A stretch of 64,000 nt of DNA from Acidibrevibacterium fodinaquatile. Its GTDB lineage: Bacteria > Pseudomonadota > Alphaproteobacteria > Acetobacterales > Acetobacteraceae. Shown one piece after another: positions 39,113 to 47,584 of this stretch (positions are counted from its first letter, which is position 1; every line of letters starts with the position of its first letter). The translations under genes and the position numbers were made by a program. Location: positions 434,001-498,000 of the forward strand of contig NZ_CP029176.1 of the NCBI RefSeq assembly GCF_003352165.1. The letters run 5' to 3'. Under the pieces are notes generated by a model. The model was not told the DNA's origin, searched no databases, and worked only from the letters and a program-made list of their open reading frames with translations.

Positions 39113-40861
39113 ATGAGCACCAACGACGACGACATCCACGTCCGCCCAGGCCGCATTCGTCACGGCAACCGCGGCGCCAAGCGTCCGCAGACCTTCGTCG
39201 GCGAGGTCATGCGAGCCGCGAAGAGGGCCGGTCATGTGGGCTCCAGCTTCCGCTCAAGCCAGGGTCGCAGCCGCTCGCGATTCGGGCGTGGCCGCCGGGC
39301 GGCGGTCTCGATCCGGCTCCGCTCCAACGCAAGACGCGTCGTGATGAAGGCGCGCGTCGTCCGGCATTACGGCACGCGCTTTCGCTCGGCGCCGCTGCCC
39401 AAGCACATGGCCTATCTGAAGCGCGACGGCGTAACCCGGGACGGCGCCGACGCCCGCATGTTCGACGCCACGTCGGATGCGGCCGATGAACGGGCCTTCG
39501 CCGAGCGGTGCGAGGATGACCGCCATCATTTCCGGTTCATCATCTCGCCGGAAGACGCCGCGGAGCTGGAGAGCCTGCGCGGCTTCACGCGCGAGCTGAT
39601 GGCCGACGTCGAACGCGACCTCGGCACCAAGCTCGACTGGGTGGCGGTCGATCACTGGAACACCGACAACCCGCACGTCCACGTCCTGATCCGCGGCAGG
39701 GCAGACGATGGCCAGGACCTAGTCATCAGCCGCGACTATATCAGCCGAGGCTTTCGCGATCGGGCAGCCGAGCGCGTCACCATCGAACTCGGCCCGCGCA
39801 GCGAGCATGAAATCCGAACTGCCCTGGAAAGGGAAGTCGAGGCCGAACGCTGGACCAGCCTCGACCGCGCCCTACGCGATGTCTCCGATGATGGCGGCGG
39901 TGTCGCTGACTTGCGGCCAGGCGGTGCGGACGATCCGGAGACGCGACGCCTGATGCTCGGCCGCGCCGCGAAGCTCGAACGGCTGGGCCTTGCCGAGCAG
40001 GTTGGCCCGGCCCAATGGACTCTGAAGCCTGGCATTGAGCCTGCCATGCGTGACCTCGGCATCCGCGGCGACATCATCAAGACGATGCATCGGGCGATGA
40101 GCAGGGCAGATCGGGAGCCAGACGTCACTGGCTTCGCGATCCATGGCGACGCGCCCGCCAATCCGGTGCTGGGCCGCCTGGTCGAGCGCGGGCTAGACGA
40201 CGAGCTGAAGGGCACCGCCTACGCCATCGTCGAAGGCGTCGATGGCCACACACATCATCTCCGTTTCTCAGACCTCGAACTGACCGGCGACGCGCGACCC
40301 GGCGCGATCGTCGAGGCGCGGTCCTACGAAGATGCCAATGGCCGCCACCGCCTATCCCTCGCCACGCGATCCGACTTCACGATCGAAGCACAGATCTCGG
40401 CGACCGGCGCGACCTGGATCGACCGCCAGCTACTCGCGAAAGAGCCGGCGCTCAGCGGCGGCGGCTTCGGCGCCGAGGTCCGCGAGGCAATGGATCGGCG
40501 AATCGACCATCTTGCCCGACAGGGCTTAGCGAAGCGGCAGGGCCAGCGCGTCGGGTTCGCGCGGGACCTCCTCAACACGCTGCGCCGGCGCGAACTGGAC
40601 GATGTCGCCACAATGCTCTCGGCGGAGACGGGACTTGCACATCGCCCCTCCGCTGAAGGCGAGCACGTGCCCGGCATCTACCGCCAGCGCATCACCCTCT
40701 CCTCCGGCCGGTTCGCCATGATCGATGATGGGATGGGGTTCCAGCTCGTGCCTTGGCGGCCGGCGTTGGAGAAGGAACTCGGTCACCAGGTCAGTGGCAT
40801 AGTGACGCCGGGAGGAAACATAGACTGGAGTCTTGGGCGCAAGCGGGGGCTGAATATCTAA
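39113..40861 (+). CDS. RlxS-type relaxase, DUF3363
   Basis: 582 aa. N-terminal relaxase region with a possible catalytic Tyr in VVRHYGTRF, then DRHHFRFIISPEDAAELE and the metal-binding HxH of DWVAVDHWNTDNPHVHVLIRG. The C-terminal half is DUF3363 (LERLGLAEQVGPAQWTLKPG, GRLVERGLDDELKGTAYAIVEGVDG). In ICEMlSymR7A the homologous RlxS nicks oriT and pilots the strand. Slightly shorter than typical (about 630-680 aa) but with an ordinary end (GGNIDWSLGRKRGLNI). The TraG coupling protein and Trb genes that normally follow are absent; a metal island with an IS5 scar starts instead. Confidence 0.9.
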   Translation: MSTNDDDIHVRPGRIRHGNRGAKRPQTFVGEVMRAAKRAGHVGSSFRSSQGRSRSRFGRGRRAAVSIRLRSNARRVVMKARVVRHYGTRFRSAPLPKHMAYLKRDGVTRDGADARMFDATSDAADERAFAERCEDDRHHFRFIISPEDAAELESLRGFTRELMADVERDLGTKLDWVAVDHWNTDNPHVHVLIRGRADDGQDLVISRDYISRGFRDRAAERVTIELGPRSEHEIRTALEREVEAERWTSLDRALRDVSDDGGGVADLRPGGADDPETRRLMLGRAAKLERLGLAEQVGPAQWTLKPGIEPAMRDLGIRGDIIKTMHRAMSRADREPDVTGFAIHGDAPANPVLGRLVERGLDDELKGTAYAIVEGVDGHTHHLRFSDLELTGDARPGAIVEARSYEDANGRHRLSLATRSDFTIEAQISATGATWIDRQLLAKEPALSGGGFGAEVREAMDRRIDHLARQGLAKRQGQRVGFARDLLNTLRRRELDDVATMLSAETGLAHRPSAEGEHVPGIYRQRITLSSGRFAMIDDGMGFQLVPWRPALEKELGHQVSGIVTPGGNIDWSLGRKRGLNI

Positions 40862-40944
40862 TGGTGCCAGCAAACGCATCGTGCCAAGCGTCATGCGTTG
40901 GCACGGGTCTTCCGAACTTGCGCAAATGCGGGCCCAAACATTGG

Positions 40945-41110
40945 GTTTGTTGACGAAGTAACTCACCCACAGCCGGATGGATGCGACGATCATGAAGCCG
41001 ATGTAGCTGTCGGCGGTTTTGTCTTACCGGGTAGCCTGTCTCCGGCTTTGCTTGAGCTTTGAGAAACACCGATCGACCAGATTTCACACGGCGTAGTGTC
41101 GCTGAAGCTG
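40945..41110 (-). pseudogene. 3' remnant of IS5-family transposase
   Basis: The minus strand reads YAV, stop, NLVDRCFSKLKQSRRQATR, stop, DKTADSYIGFMIVASIRLWVSYFVNK, the C-terminal end of IS5-type transposases with two in-frame stops. Only about 50 residues remain. It marks the junction where ICE transfer genes end and the metal island begins. The stretch 40862-41188 holds nothing else. Confidence 0.75.
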
Positions 41111-41188
41111 CGGAGCCGGAGCGGGTGATCGCTGCGAATACCGATGCAGGCTGAGATGGCGAACGCTTGGCAGCCTGACGGAAGCGGG

Positions 41189-41404
41189 ATGGCCGACACC
41201 GTACCGTTCCTGGTCTCAACCATCATGTGCCGGCGATGCGGCTACGTCGAGGTGGAAACCATGCTGACCAACGCCTGCCAGTTCTTCTACGACTGCAAGA
41301 GTTGCTGCGCGACGCCGCGGCTGAAGCCCGGCCATTGCTGCGTTTTCTGCTCATACGGCAGCACGCCGTGCCCGCCGATGCAGCGGCCGGATGTGAACCC
41401 TTGA
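41189..41404 (+). CDS. GDCCVxC-type small Cys-rich protein
   Basis: 71 aa with nine Cys: MCRRCGY, NACQFFYDCKSCC and the family box PGHCCVFCSYGSTPCPP. It matches the GDCCVxC (seleno)protein family found near metal and mercury genes, with His in place of the usual Asp. All positions are Cys codons here, with no in-frame TGA. Probably binds metal or acts in thiol chemistry; function not established. ATG 41189 gives the family-typical length; longer frames begin in the IS5 scar. Confidence 0.75.
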   Translation: MADTVPFLVSTIMCRRCGYVEVETMLTNACQFFYDCKSCCATPRLKPGHCCVFCSYGSTPCPPMQRPDVNP

Positions 41405-41435
41405 GCGGCCCCATCATCATGCCTATACTACCGCC

Positions 41436-41798
41436 ATGACCTTGAGTCGCATCGGCTGGTTCATGTCGTGGCTGTCTGTTATCGCCCTCATCCTCACGGT
41501 GGCGATGCCGCAGCGCGTGATGGCGGTGCCCATGACGGTCATGATGCAGACGACCCATTGTGCGGATTGTCCGGACGATGCGCCGATGCCGGGCAAGGCA
41601 GGTGGCGATCACGCAAAGGCTTTGCCCTGTGGTCCGAGCATGTGCGTTGGTGCGCTCGCCGCTGTTCTGCCCGCGCCTGACGTCGTCAACGCGACGGTCT
41701 GGCAGCCGACTGTCTATGCGCCCGGCCCGCTTGCTGGTCCGAGCGGACGGCCGCTGGCTCCCGATCCCATACCCCCGAGACCCCCCGTCCAGGCCTGA
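41436..41798 (+). CDS. DUF2946-like periplasmic protein
   Basis: 120 aa with an N-terminal signal/anchor (WFMSWLSVIALILTVAMPQRVMA), then Met/His/Cys residues (MMQTTHCADCPDD, LPCGPSMCVGAL) and a Pro-rich tail. Small proteins of this type recur in copper operons of Alphaproteobacteria. Probably exported, possible Cu binding. It begins the plus-strand copper run. Assignment to DUF2946 is tentative. Confidence 0.6.
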   Translation: MTLSRIGWFMSWLSVIALILTVAMPQRVMAVPMTVMMQTTHCADCPDDAPMPGKAGGDHAKALPCGPSMCVGALAAVLPAPDVVNATVWQPTVYAPGPLAGPSGRPLAPDPIPPRPPVQA

Positions 41799-41881
41799 CA
41801 GCGGCGCTGCGAGCGTCCGCCTGACACCGGAAATGCGCGCTGCGCCAACACGCCGCCGCTGCGCCGATTTGGACGGAGAAC

Positions 41882-43309
41882 ATGACAACATCATTCTTGC
41901 CGGCGCTCAGCCGTCGGCGGCTGTTGACGACCGTGGCAGCGAGTTCTGTTGCGGTAATTGCCTCGCAATCCAACCGGCTGCATGCAGAAGCCGAATCACC
42001 AAAGGTCTCGCGGATTCGGCCAGCGCCGGCCGAAGTCTCGATGGTCGGCAACGACGCGCTGCGCACCCGTGTCTTGGCCTATGATGGCCTGGTACCGGGC
42101 CCCGTCCTTCGTCTTCGCCAGGGGACAATGTTGCGGGCGGTTGTCGAGAACGGATTGACCGAGGGCACCACGGTGCACTGGCACGGGATCCGTCTGCCGA
42201 ACGCCATGGATGGCGTACCGGGCCTCACTCAGCCGACCATCCGGCCCGGCGGTCGCTTCGATTACGCGTTCAGTCCGCCCGACGCCGGCACCTTCTGGTA
42301 TCATTCGCACGACGACAGCCTGGTGCAGATGGGTCGCGGGCTTGCCGGCCCGCTGATCGTCGAAGAACTCGAACCGCCGGCAGTGGACCGCGACCTGCTC
42401 TGGACGATCCAGGACTGGCGGCTGGAACCGGATGCCCAGATCGCGCCCGGCTTCAGCAACCGCATGGAAGCGGCGATGGACGGCCGGGTTGGCAACACCG
42501 TCACGATCAACGGCCGGCTGCCGGATAATCTGCGCGTCCGCGCCGGTGAGCGCGTGCGGCTGCGGCTGCTCAACGCCGCGATCGCCCGCATCATGGCGCT
42601 GCGCTTCGTGGGGCACAGTCCAATCGTCGTCGCCTTGGACGGACAGCCGTGTGACCCGCACGAACCGGCCGCCGGCCGGATCCTGCTCGGCCCCGCCATG
42701 CGTGCCGACGTCATGCTGGACATGCAGGGTGAGCCCGGCCGGTCATATCCTGTGGTGGACGACTTCTACGACAGACTCTCCTACACGCTGGTCCGTCTGT
42801 CCTACGATGCCGCCCCGCCGCTGCGCCCGCACCCCTCGGATGCACCACTCCGCCTGCCGCCCAATCCCGTGCCGCGTCCGGATCTGGCTACTGCGGTGTT
42901 CCACGACATCCGCCTGCAGGGCGGGATGATGAGCGGCACGGGCGGAGGCGGAATGATGGGCATGGGTGGGGGCGCCGCCTGGGGCATCAACGGCCAGTCG
43001 ATGACCGGCGACGGCAGCGCCGACATGCCGCCGCTGTTCCGCATCGACCGCGGACGGAGCTGCATTCTGGACTTCCGCAACGAGACGGCCTGGTGGCACC
43101 CGATGCACCTGCACGGCCACAGTTTTTCAGTGCTCAAGCGCGACGGCGCGCCGGTGCCGCACGACGAGTGGGGCGACACAGTGCTGGTTCGCCCGCGCGA
43201 GAACGTGCGCGTTGCCTTCGTGGCCGACAATCCCGGCGATTGGATGCTGCATTGCCACGTCATGGAGCACCAGGCCGGCGGGCTCATGACGACCATCCGT
43301 GTGAGTTGA
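41882..43309 (+). CDS. Multicopper oxidase, CopA/CueO type
   Basis: 475 aa. Tat signal peptide LSRRRLLTTVAASSVAVIA, then cupredoxin domains with all four copper boxes: TTVHWHGIRLPN, TFWYHSHDDSL, WWHPMHLHGHSF and WMLHCHVMEHQAGGL. A Met-rich loop GGMMSGTGGGGMMGMGGG before domain 3 fits cuprous oxidases that turn periplasmic Cu(I) to the less toxic Cu(II). Followed 16 nt later by DUF411, itself with a Tat-like signal. Confidence 0.9.
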   Translation: MTTSFLPALSRRRLLTTVAASSVAVIASQSNRLHAEAESPKVSRIRPAPAEVSMVGNDALRTRVLAYDGLVPGPVLRLRQGTMLRAVVENGLTEGTTVHWHGIRLPNAMDGVPGLTQPTIRPGGRFDYAFSPPDAGTFWYHSHDDSLVQMGRGLAGPLIVEELEPPAVDRDLLWTIQDWRLEPDAQIAPGFSNRMEAAMDGRVGNTVTINGRLPDNLRVRAGERVRLRLLNAAIARIMALRFVGHSPIVVALDGQPCDPHEPAAGRILLGPAMRADVMLDMQGEPGRSYPVVDDFYDRLSYTLVRLSYDAAPPLRPHPSDAPLRLPPNPVPRPDLATAVFHDIRLQGGMMSGTGGGGMMGMGGGAAWGINGQSMTGDGSADMPPLFRIDRGRSCILDFRNETAWWHPMHLHGHSFSVLKRDGAPVPHDEWGDTVLVRPRENVRVAFVADNPGDWMLHCHVMEHQAGGLMTTIRVS

Positions 43310-43325
43310 ACAGGAGAACCAGACC

Positions 43326-43787
43326 ATGACCCGACGGAAGTTTGCCGCACTGCTGATGGCGTCGACCACGTCGATGCCTGCGCTCCTCATGTCGCGAACC
43401 GTGCCCGCGGCTGAACCGATCCCGGTGACGCTGTATAAAAATCCGTCTTGCACCTGCTGCGAAGGTTACGCACAGTACCTCGGCCAGAACGGCTTCAAGG
43501 TGGACGTGAAGCCGACCAACGACCTCGCCGAGATCAGCCGCAAGGCCGGCGTCCCCGAGGAACTGGAAGGCTGTCACACCAGTTTCATCGGCGACTACGT
43601 CGTGGACGGACATGTTCCGGTAAAGACGATTCGCAAGCTGCTCGATGAGAAGCCAGCCATCGCCGGCATCACCCTGCCGGGCATGCCGTCCGGATCACCC
43701 GGCATGTTCGGAGAGAAGACCGGACCGCTGACGATCTACGCTGTGAGCCGCGATGGCACGCCACCGCGCGTCTTCGATGTGGATTAG
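43326..43787 (+). CDS. DUF411 metal-binding protein
   Basis: 153 aa. Tat-like signal (MTRRKFAALLMASTTSMPALLM), then the DUF411 domain: VTLYKNPSCTCCEGYAQYLGQNGFKVDV, LEGCHTSFIGDYVVDGHVPVKTI, GITLPGMPSGSPGMFG. The CTCC and Cys/His/Met positions suggest copper binding in the periplasm. AGGAG precedes ATG 43326. Commonly found behind multicopper oxidase genes, as here. Confidence 0.88.
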   Translation: MTRRKFAALLMASTTSMPALLMSRTVPAAEPIPVTLYKNPSCTCCEGYAQYLGQNGFKVDVKPTNDLAEISRKAGVPEELEGCHTSFIGDYVVDGHVPVKTIRKLLDEKPAIAGITLPGMPSGSPGMFGEKTGPLTIYAVSRDGTPPRVFDVD

Positions 43788-43800
43788 GAGCGCGCGGACC

Positions 43801-44106
43801 ATGCAGACAACCGTATCCGATCCGGCAGTCGCCCGACCGCTGTCGATCGCCCCGCCTGGCCGCGTGCGCCTTGTGCTTGGTGCCGCCGCGCTCGGCGTCA
43901 TCGCCGTTGCCGCCGCGTGGCAATGGAGTTGGCTGGTCGCGATCGGCGCTGTCCCGCTGCTGTTCAGCGTCGCCCCCTGTGCCGCAATGTGCGGCCTCGG
44001 CCTGTGCATGCATGGCATGGGCGGCCGTGCGAGCGTGCCGGCGCAGCAGGGCGGACAGGCCGTTCGCGCGACTCTTGAAAATCTTCCAGCAACGCAGGAG
44101 AGGTAG
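43801..44106 (+). CDS. Small membrane protein of copper run
   Basis: 101 aa with two hydrophobic helices (RLVLGAAALGVIAVAAAWQW, WLVAIGAVPLLFSVAPCAAMCGLGLCMHGMGG), the second carrying Cys and Met residues. It sits 13 nt after DUF411 and 1 nt before the next gene, so it is co-transcribed. I do not recognise a family. A role in copper handling is inferred from context only. Confidence 0.6.
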   Translation: MQTTVSDPAVARPLSIAPPGRVRLVLGAAALGVIAVAAAWQWSWLVAIGAVPLLFSVAPCAAMCGLGLCMHGMGGRASVPAQQGGQAVRATLENLPATQER

Positions 44107-44107
44107 C

Positions 44108-44332
44108 ATGTGCGTCCGACAGACGTTGATCATCGCCGTGCTTGGCGCCGTGCTTGCCGCCGGGATTGGCGCCCTGATCGTGCCCGCGTTCGCGATGGGT
44201 CACGGCATGATGGGTGGCGGCATGATGTCCGGCGGTTGTGCCGGCATGATGCAGTCGATGAACGGCGGTGACGGCCGGCCGAACAGCCAGTGGCAGTCCC
44301 ATGCGCCTGCCGCCGGGTCGGTGCCGGACTGA
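44108..44332 (+). CDS. Met/His-rich small exported protein
   Basis: 74 aa: signal peptide (LIIAVLGAVLAAGIGALIVPAFA) followed by MGHGMMGGGMMSGGCAGMMQSMNGG, a methionine-rich motif of the kind that binds Cu(I) in periplasmic carriers. No cupredoxin or CopZ-like fold. Start ATG 44108 overlaps a GGTAGC spacer. Probably a periplasmic copper sponge or lipoprotein-like peptide; inferred. Confidence 0.6.
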   Translation: MCVRQTLIIAVLGAVLAAGIGALIVPAFAMGHGMMGGGMMSGGCAGMMQSMNGGDGRPNSQWQSHAPAAGSVPD

Positions 44333-44336
44333 GATC

Positions 44337-44831
44337 ATGCGAGCGCTGGAGACTGCGACAGGCAAGAGACTTCTCGGCACCCCGATGATCAGACGCGCCA
44401 TCGTCCGCTATGCTATCGTCGCCGCCATTGGAAACCTCATGTGGGAGGTATTCCAGTTGCCGCTATTCACGCTGTGGCAGACCGCCCGTCCGGGTTACCT
44501 GGCTTTTGCGGTATTCCATTGCTGGGTTGGCGACTTGCTGATCACGTTGTTTTCTCTTGGATTGGGCGTCCTGGCCGTGGGGCGCTCCTGGCCGTCGCGG
44601 GACTACCTACAAGTTGCGATCGTCACGCTGCTTCTCGGGCTTGCCTACACTGTGTTCAGCGAGTGGCTGAACGTGGAGGTTCGCGGCAGTTGGGGCTATG
44701 CGTCCGCCATGCCTCGCGTGCCGCTACTCGGCACAGGGCTGTCGCCGCTGCTGCAATGGGTCGTCGTTCCGCTTGTCGCCTTCACCTGGGCGCGGCCGTC
44801 TATTGCCCTGACCGGGAGACCACGACCATGA
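44337..44831 (+). CDS. Conserved membrane protein before scsB
   Basis: 164 aa, four membrane helices (IVRYAIVAAIGNLMWEVFQLPL, FAVFHCWVGDLLITLFSLGLGVL, LQVAIVTLLLGLAYTVFSEWLN, LQWVVVPLVAFTW). The WEVFQLPL and FHCWVGDL motifs are conserved in hypothetical proteins I have seen in copper operons, without known function. The stop overlaps the scsB-like start by 4 nt, so they are coupled. Confidence 0.65.
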   Translation: MRALETATGKRLLGTPMIRRAIVRYAIVAAIGNLMWEVFQLPLFTLWQTARPGYLAFAVFHCWVGDLLITLFSLGLGVLAVGRSWPSRDYLQVAIVTLLLGLAYTVFSEWLNVEVRGSWGYASAMPRVPLLGTGLSPLLQWVVVPLVAFTWARPSIALTGRPRP

Positions 44832-46960
44832 AGCGCGCGCGGTTTCTTGCTACGCCGCTTGCTCTGCTCGGCCTGCTGGCTTTTCCGGGATCGTCCTTCG
44901 CCGCGGCGAGCGACTGGGCCAGCAATGCCCATGGAGCGGCGCGCCTGATTACAGCGGTCGAAGCGACCGGATCAGGCACACAGGTCGATGTGGGGCTGCA
45001 ACTCCGCCTGACCCCTGGATGGCACACCTACTGGCGGACGCCGGGCGATGCCGGCATCCCGCCGACCATCGACTGGCAGGGTTCGGAGAATCTGGCTGGC
45101 GCCTGGATCGCCTGGCCGGCGCCAAGCCGTCTGCCGCCGCTCGGTGGCCTGGAGACGCTGGGCTACGTGGACGGCGTGGTGCTGCCGATCGCCGTCACAC
45201 TGGCCCATCCCGGTGCACCGCTGCGTCTGCATGCCGAGGTGGATTATGCCTCCTGCAAGGACGTGTGCATCCCCTATCACGCGAGCCTGGACCTGACGCT
45301 GCCGGCCGGGCTTGCGCTGCCCGGCCCGGAAGCGCCGCTGATTGCGGCGGCGCGCGACCGCGTGCCGGGCGACTTTGCGTCCGCGCAGCTCAGGCTGCTC
45401 AATGCGGTCGTTGGACCCGGGGAGAATGGCGCCGTCCTATCCGTCCGGCTTGCCAGCACCGGGGCGGAGCTGCGAGCGCCCGACCTGTTCGTCGAAGGCG
45501 CGGCGAATGGCTCGCCTGCGCGCGCCGATATCGCGCTGGCAGACGCCGGCCGGGTGGCGACGTTGCGTGTGCCGATCCGGGGGATGACGGCCGACGCGCT
45601 GGCGGGACAGGCATTGCATCTGACCGTGGTCGATGGTCCGCGCGCCGCCGAGGCCGACGCCATCCCGCTGCTCGGCGCTTTGCCGCCTCGGCATGACCAA
45701 TTTGGGCCGGGGCGGACGATGCGCGTTGCCATCATCGGCATCGCCCTGCTCGGCGGCCTGGTGCTGAACCTGATGCCCTGCATACTGCCGGTGCTGTCGC
45801 TGAAGCTGCTGGCGCTGGTCGGCTATGGCGGCGCCGAGCGCCGTGCGGCCCGTCTCGGCCTGCTCGCGACGGCCGCGGGGATCGTGGGCTCGTTCGGTGT
45901 GCTCGCGCTCGGCCTGATCGGGCTGAAGGCAACGGGAGCGGCGATCGGCTGGGGTATCCAGTTCCAGCAACCCTGGTTCCTCGCCGGCATGGCGCTGGTC
46001 ACGACGCTGTTCGCCGCAAGCCTGTGGGACTGGCTGCCGCTGGCGCTGCCGGGCAGCGTGGCGGGCACGGTCGGCGCGGTGCGCGGGCGTGGCCGGTTCA
46101 GCGATGCGTTCCTGCTGGGCGCCTTCGCGACATTGCTCGCCGCTTCCTGCTCGGCGCCGTTCGTCGGCACGGCCATCGGCTTCGCGCTCACGGGCGGACC
46201 GCTGGACATCGCGCTGGTATTCGCCGCTCTCGGCCTCGGCATGGCGTCACCCTTCCTGGCCGTCGCAGTGGCGCCGGGGCTGGTGGGGTGGCTGCCACGG
46301 CCGGGGCCATGGATGGGCTGGCTCCGCCGCGCCCTCGGGCTGGCGCTGCTCGGCGCCGCCGCCTGGCTTGTCTCCGTGCTGGCGCTGGAATCCGGTGCGG
46401 CTTCGGCCCTGCTTGCCGGTATGGCACTCGCCGTCCTGCTCGGCGTGCTCGCCTGGCGTCACCGCCTGCCCTCGGGCCGCGGGCCTGCCGCAGCCGCGGC
46501 CGTGGTTCTGGCGACGGTCGCGGTGCTGGTCCCGGCGCTGCGCGGCCAGGCGGTGCCGATCGCGGCACCGGCACCGAATGCAGCCGCCCACCCGTGGCGG
46601 CCGTTCGATGAGGCGGGGCTGCACCGCCTGGTGGCGCAGCAGAAGGTCGTGTTCGTGGACGTGACCGCTGCCTGGTGCCTGACCTGCAAGGTCAACGAGC
46701 TGGCCGTACTGGACCGGGCGCCGGTCGCGGACCGGCTCCGCGCTCCCGGCGTGGTAACGATGCGGGCAGACTGGACTCGTCCCGATCCGGCCATCACCGC
46801 CTACTTGCAGAGTTTCGGCCGCTATGGCGTGCCGCTCGACGTGGTCTATGGACCGGACGCACCCGAGGGCATCGCGCTGCCCGAGCTGCTGACGCAAGAC
46901 GCCGTGACGGACGCCTTCCGCCACGCCGGTGCCGCGCGCCGCCAGGAAGCCGTGCAATGA
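44828..46960 (+). CDS. scsB: ScsB/DsbD-like thiol:disulfide transporter
   Basis: 710 aa in three parts, as in ScsB/DsbD: a periplasmic N-terminal domain with C-x-x-x-C in YASCKDVCIPY, an eight-helix membrane domain with LVLNLMPCILPVLSLKLLAL and LAASCSAPFVGTAIGF, and a C-terminal thioredoxin domain with TAAWCLTCKVNELAVL. It passes electrons from cytosol to periplasm to keep copper-stressed thiols reduced. Signal peptide at the N-terminus. Start ATG 44828; the longer frame is the antisense-free shadow of the previous gene. Next gene overlaps by 4 nt. Confidence 0.88.
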   Translation: MKRARFLATPLALLGLLAFPGSSFAAASDWASNAHGAARLITAVEATGSGTQVDVGLQLRLTPGWHTYWRTPGDAGIPPTIDWQGSENLAGAWIAWPAPSRLPPLGGLETLGYVDGVVLPIAVTLAHPGAPLRLHAEVDYASCKDVCIPYHASLDLTLPAGLALPGPEAPLIAAARDRVPGDFASAQLRLLNAVVGPGENGAVLSVRLASTGAELRAPDLFVEGAANGSPARADIALADAGRVATLRVPIRGMTADALAGQALHLTVVDGPRAAEADAIPLLGALPPRHDQFGPGRTMRVAIIGIALLGGLVLNLMPCILPVLSLKLLALVGYGGAERRAARLGLLATAAGIVGSFGVLALGLIGLKATGAAIGWGIQFQQPWFLAGMALVTTLFAASLWDWLPLALPGSVAGTVGAVRGRGRFSDAFLLGAFATLLAASCSAPFVGTAIGFALTGGPLDIALVFAALGLGMASPFLAVAVAPGLVGWLPRPGPWMGWLRRALGLALLGAAAWLVSVLALESGAASALLAGMALAVLLGVLAWRHRLPSGRGPAAAAAVVLATVAVLVPALRGQAVPIAAPAPNAAAHPWRPFDEAGLHRLVAQQKVVFVDVTAAWCLTCKVNELAVLDRAPVADRLRAPGVVTMRADWTRPDPAITAYLQSFGRYGVPLDVVYGPDAPEGIALPELLTQDAVTDAFRHAGAARRQEAVQ

Positions 46961-47571
46961 GCCTCTACCAGCGCCATGTGCTGCCCCGCCTTCTGCATCT
47001 GACAATGCGGCAGAAGCAGCTGCTGCCGTTCCGCCGGCGCGTGATCGGTGCGGCGGAAGGGCGGGTACTGGAGGTCGGCATCGGCTCGGGGATCAACCTG
47101 CCGCTGTATGGGCCGTCGGTCCGCACGGTGATCGGACTGGATCCGTCGCCCGAACTGCTGCGCATGGCCCGCGACCGCGCGGCGAGCGCACCGGTTCTCG
47201 TCGAGCTGCTCGAAGCGTCCGCCGAGGCGGTGCCGCTGGAGGCCGCCAGCATCGACACTGTGGTAACGACCTGGACGCTCTGCACCATCCCCGACGCGCA
47301 TCGCGCGCTGGCCGAACTCAGGCGCGTGCTGAAGCCCGGCGGGACACTGCTGTTCGTCGAGCATGGGCGCGCGCCGGAGCCGGGTGTTGCACACTGGCAG
47401 GACCGGCTCGACCCGATCTGGCGGCGCATTGCCGGCGGCTGCCACCTCAACCGCAAGATCGACGACCTGATTGCCGGCAGCGGCTTTCGCATCGACGCGC
47501 TGGCGAATGCGCGGCTATCGGGGCCGAAGACCCACACTTTCCTCTATGAAGGCCGGGCGAGGCCGGCATGA
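46957..47571 (+). CDS. Class I SAM-dependent methyltransferase
   Basis: 204 aa, Rossmann methyltransferase: RVLEVGIGSGINLPLYG (motif I), TVIGLDPSPELL (motif II), SIDTVVTTWTLCTIPD and LKPGGTLLFVEHGRAPEPGVAHWQDRL. Closest in pattern to small-molecule or phospholipid/UbiE-like methyltransferases that recur in copper and SCO operons. Substrate unknown. Overlaps the scsB-like gene, so it is translated with it. Confidence 0.85.
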   Translation: MSLYQRHVLPRLLHLTMRQKQLLPFRRRVIGAAEGRVLEVGIGSGINLPLYGPSVRTVIGLDPSPELLRMARDRAASAPVLVELLEASAEAVPLEAASIDTVVTTWTLCTIPDAHRALAELRRVLKPGGTLLFVEHGRAPEPGVAHWQDRLDPIWRRIAGGCHLNRKIDDLIAGSGFRIDALANARLSGPKTHTFLYEGRARPA

Positions 47572-47584
47572 CGGGAGGACCAGC

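Noticed and set aside
38862-39116. Plus-strand frame of about 84 aa before the relaxase
   Set aside because: Weak composition, no Shine-Dalgarno and no family; the region is better explained as intergenic with oriT.
41189-41404. Selenocysteine codon in the GDCCVxC-type gene
   Set aside because: All relevant positions are Cys codons; no in-frame TGA is present before the end.
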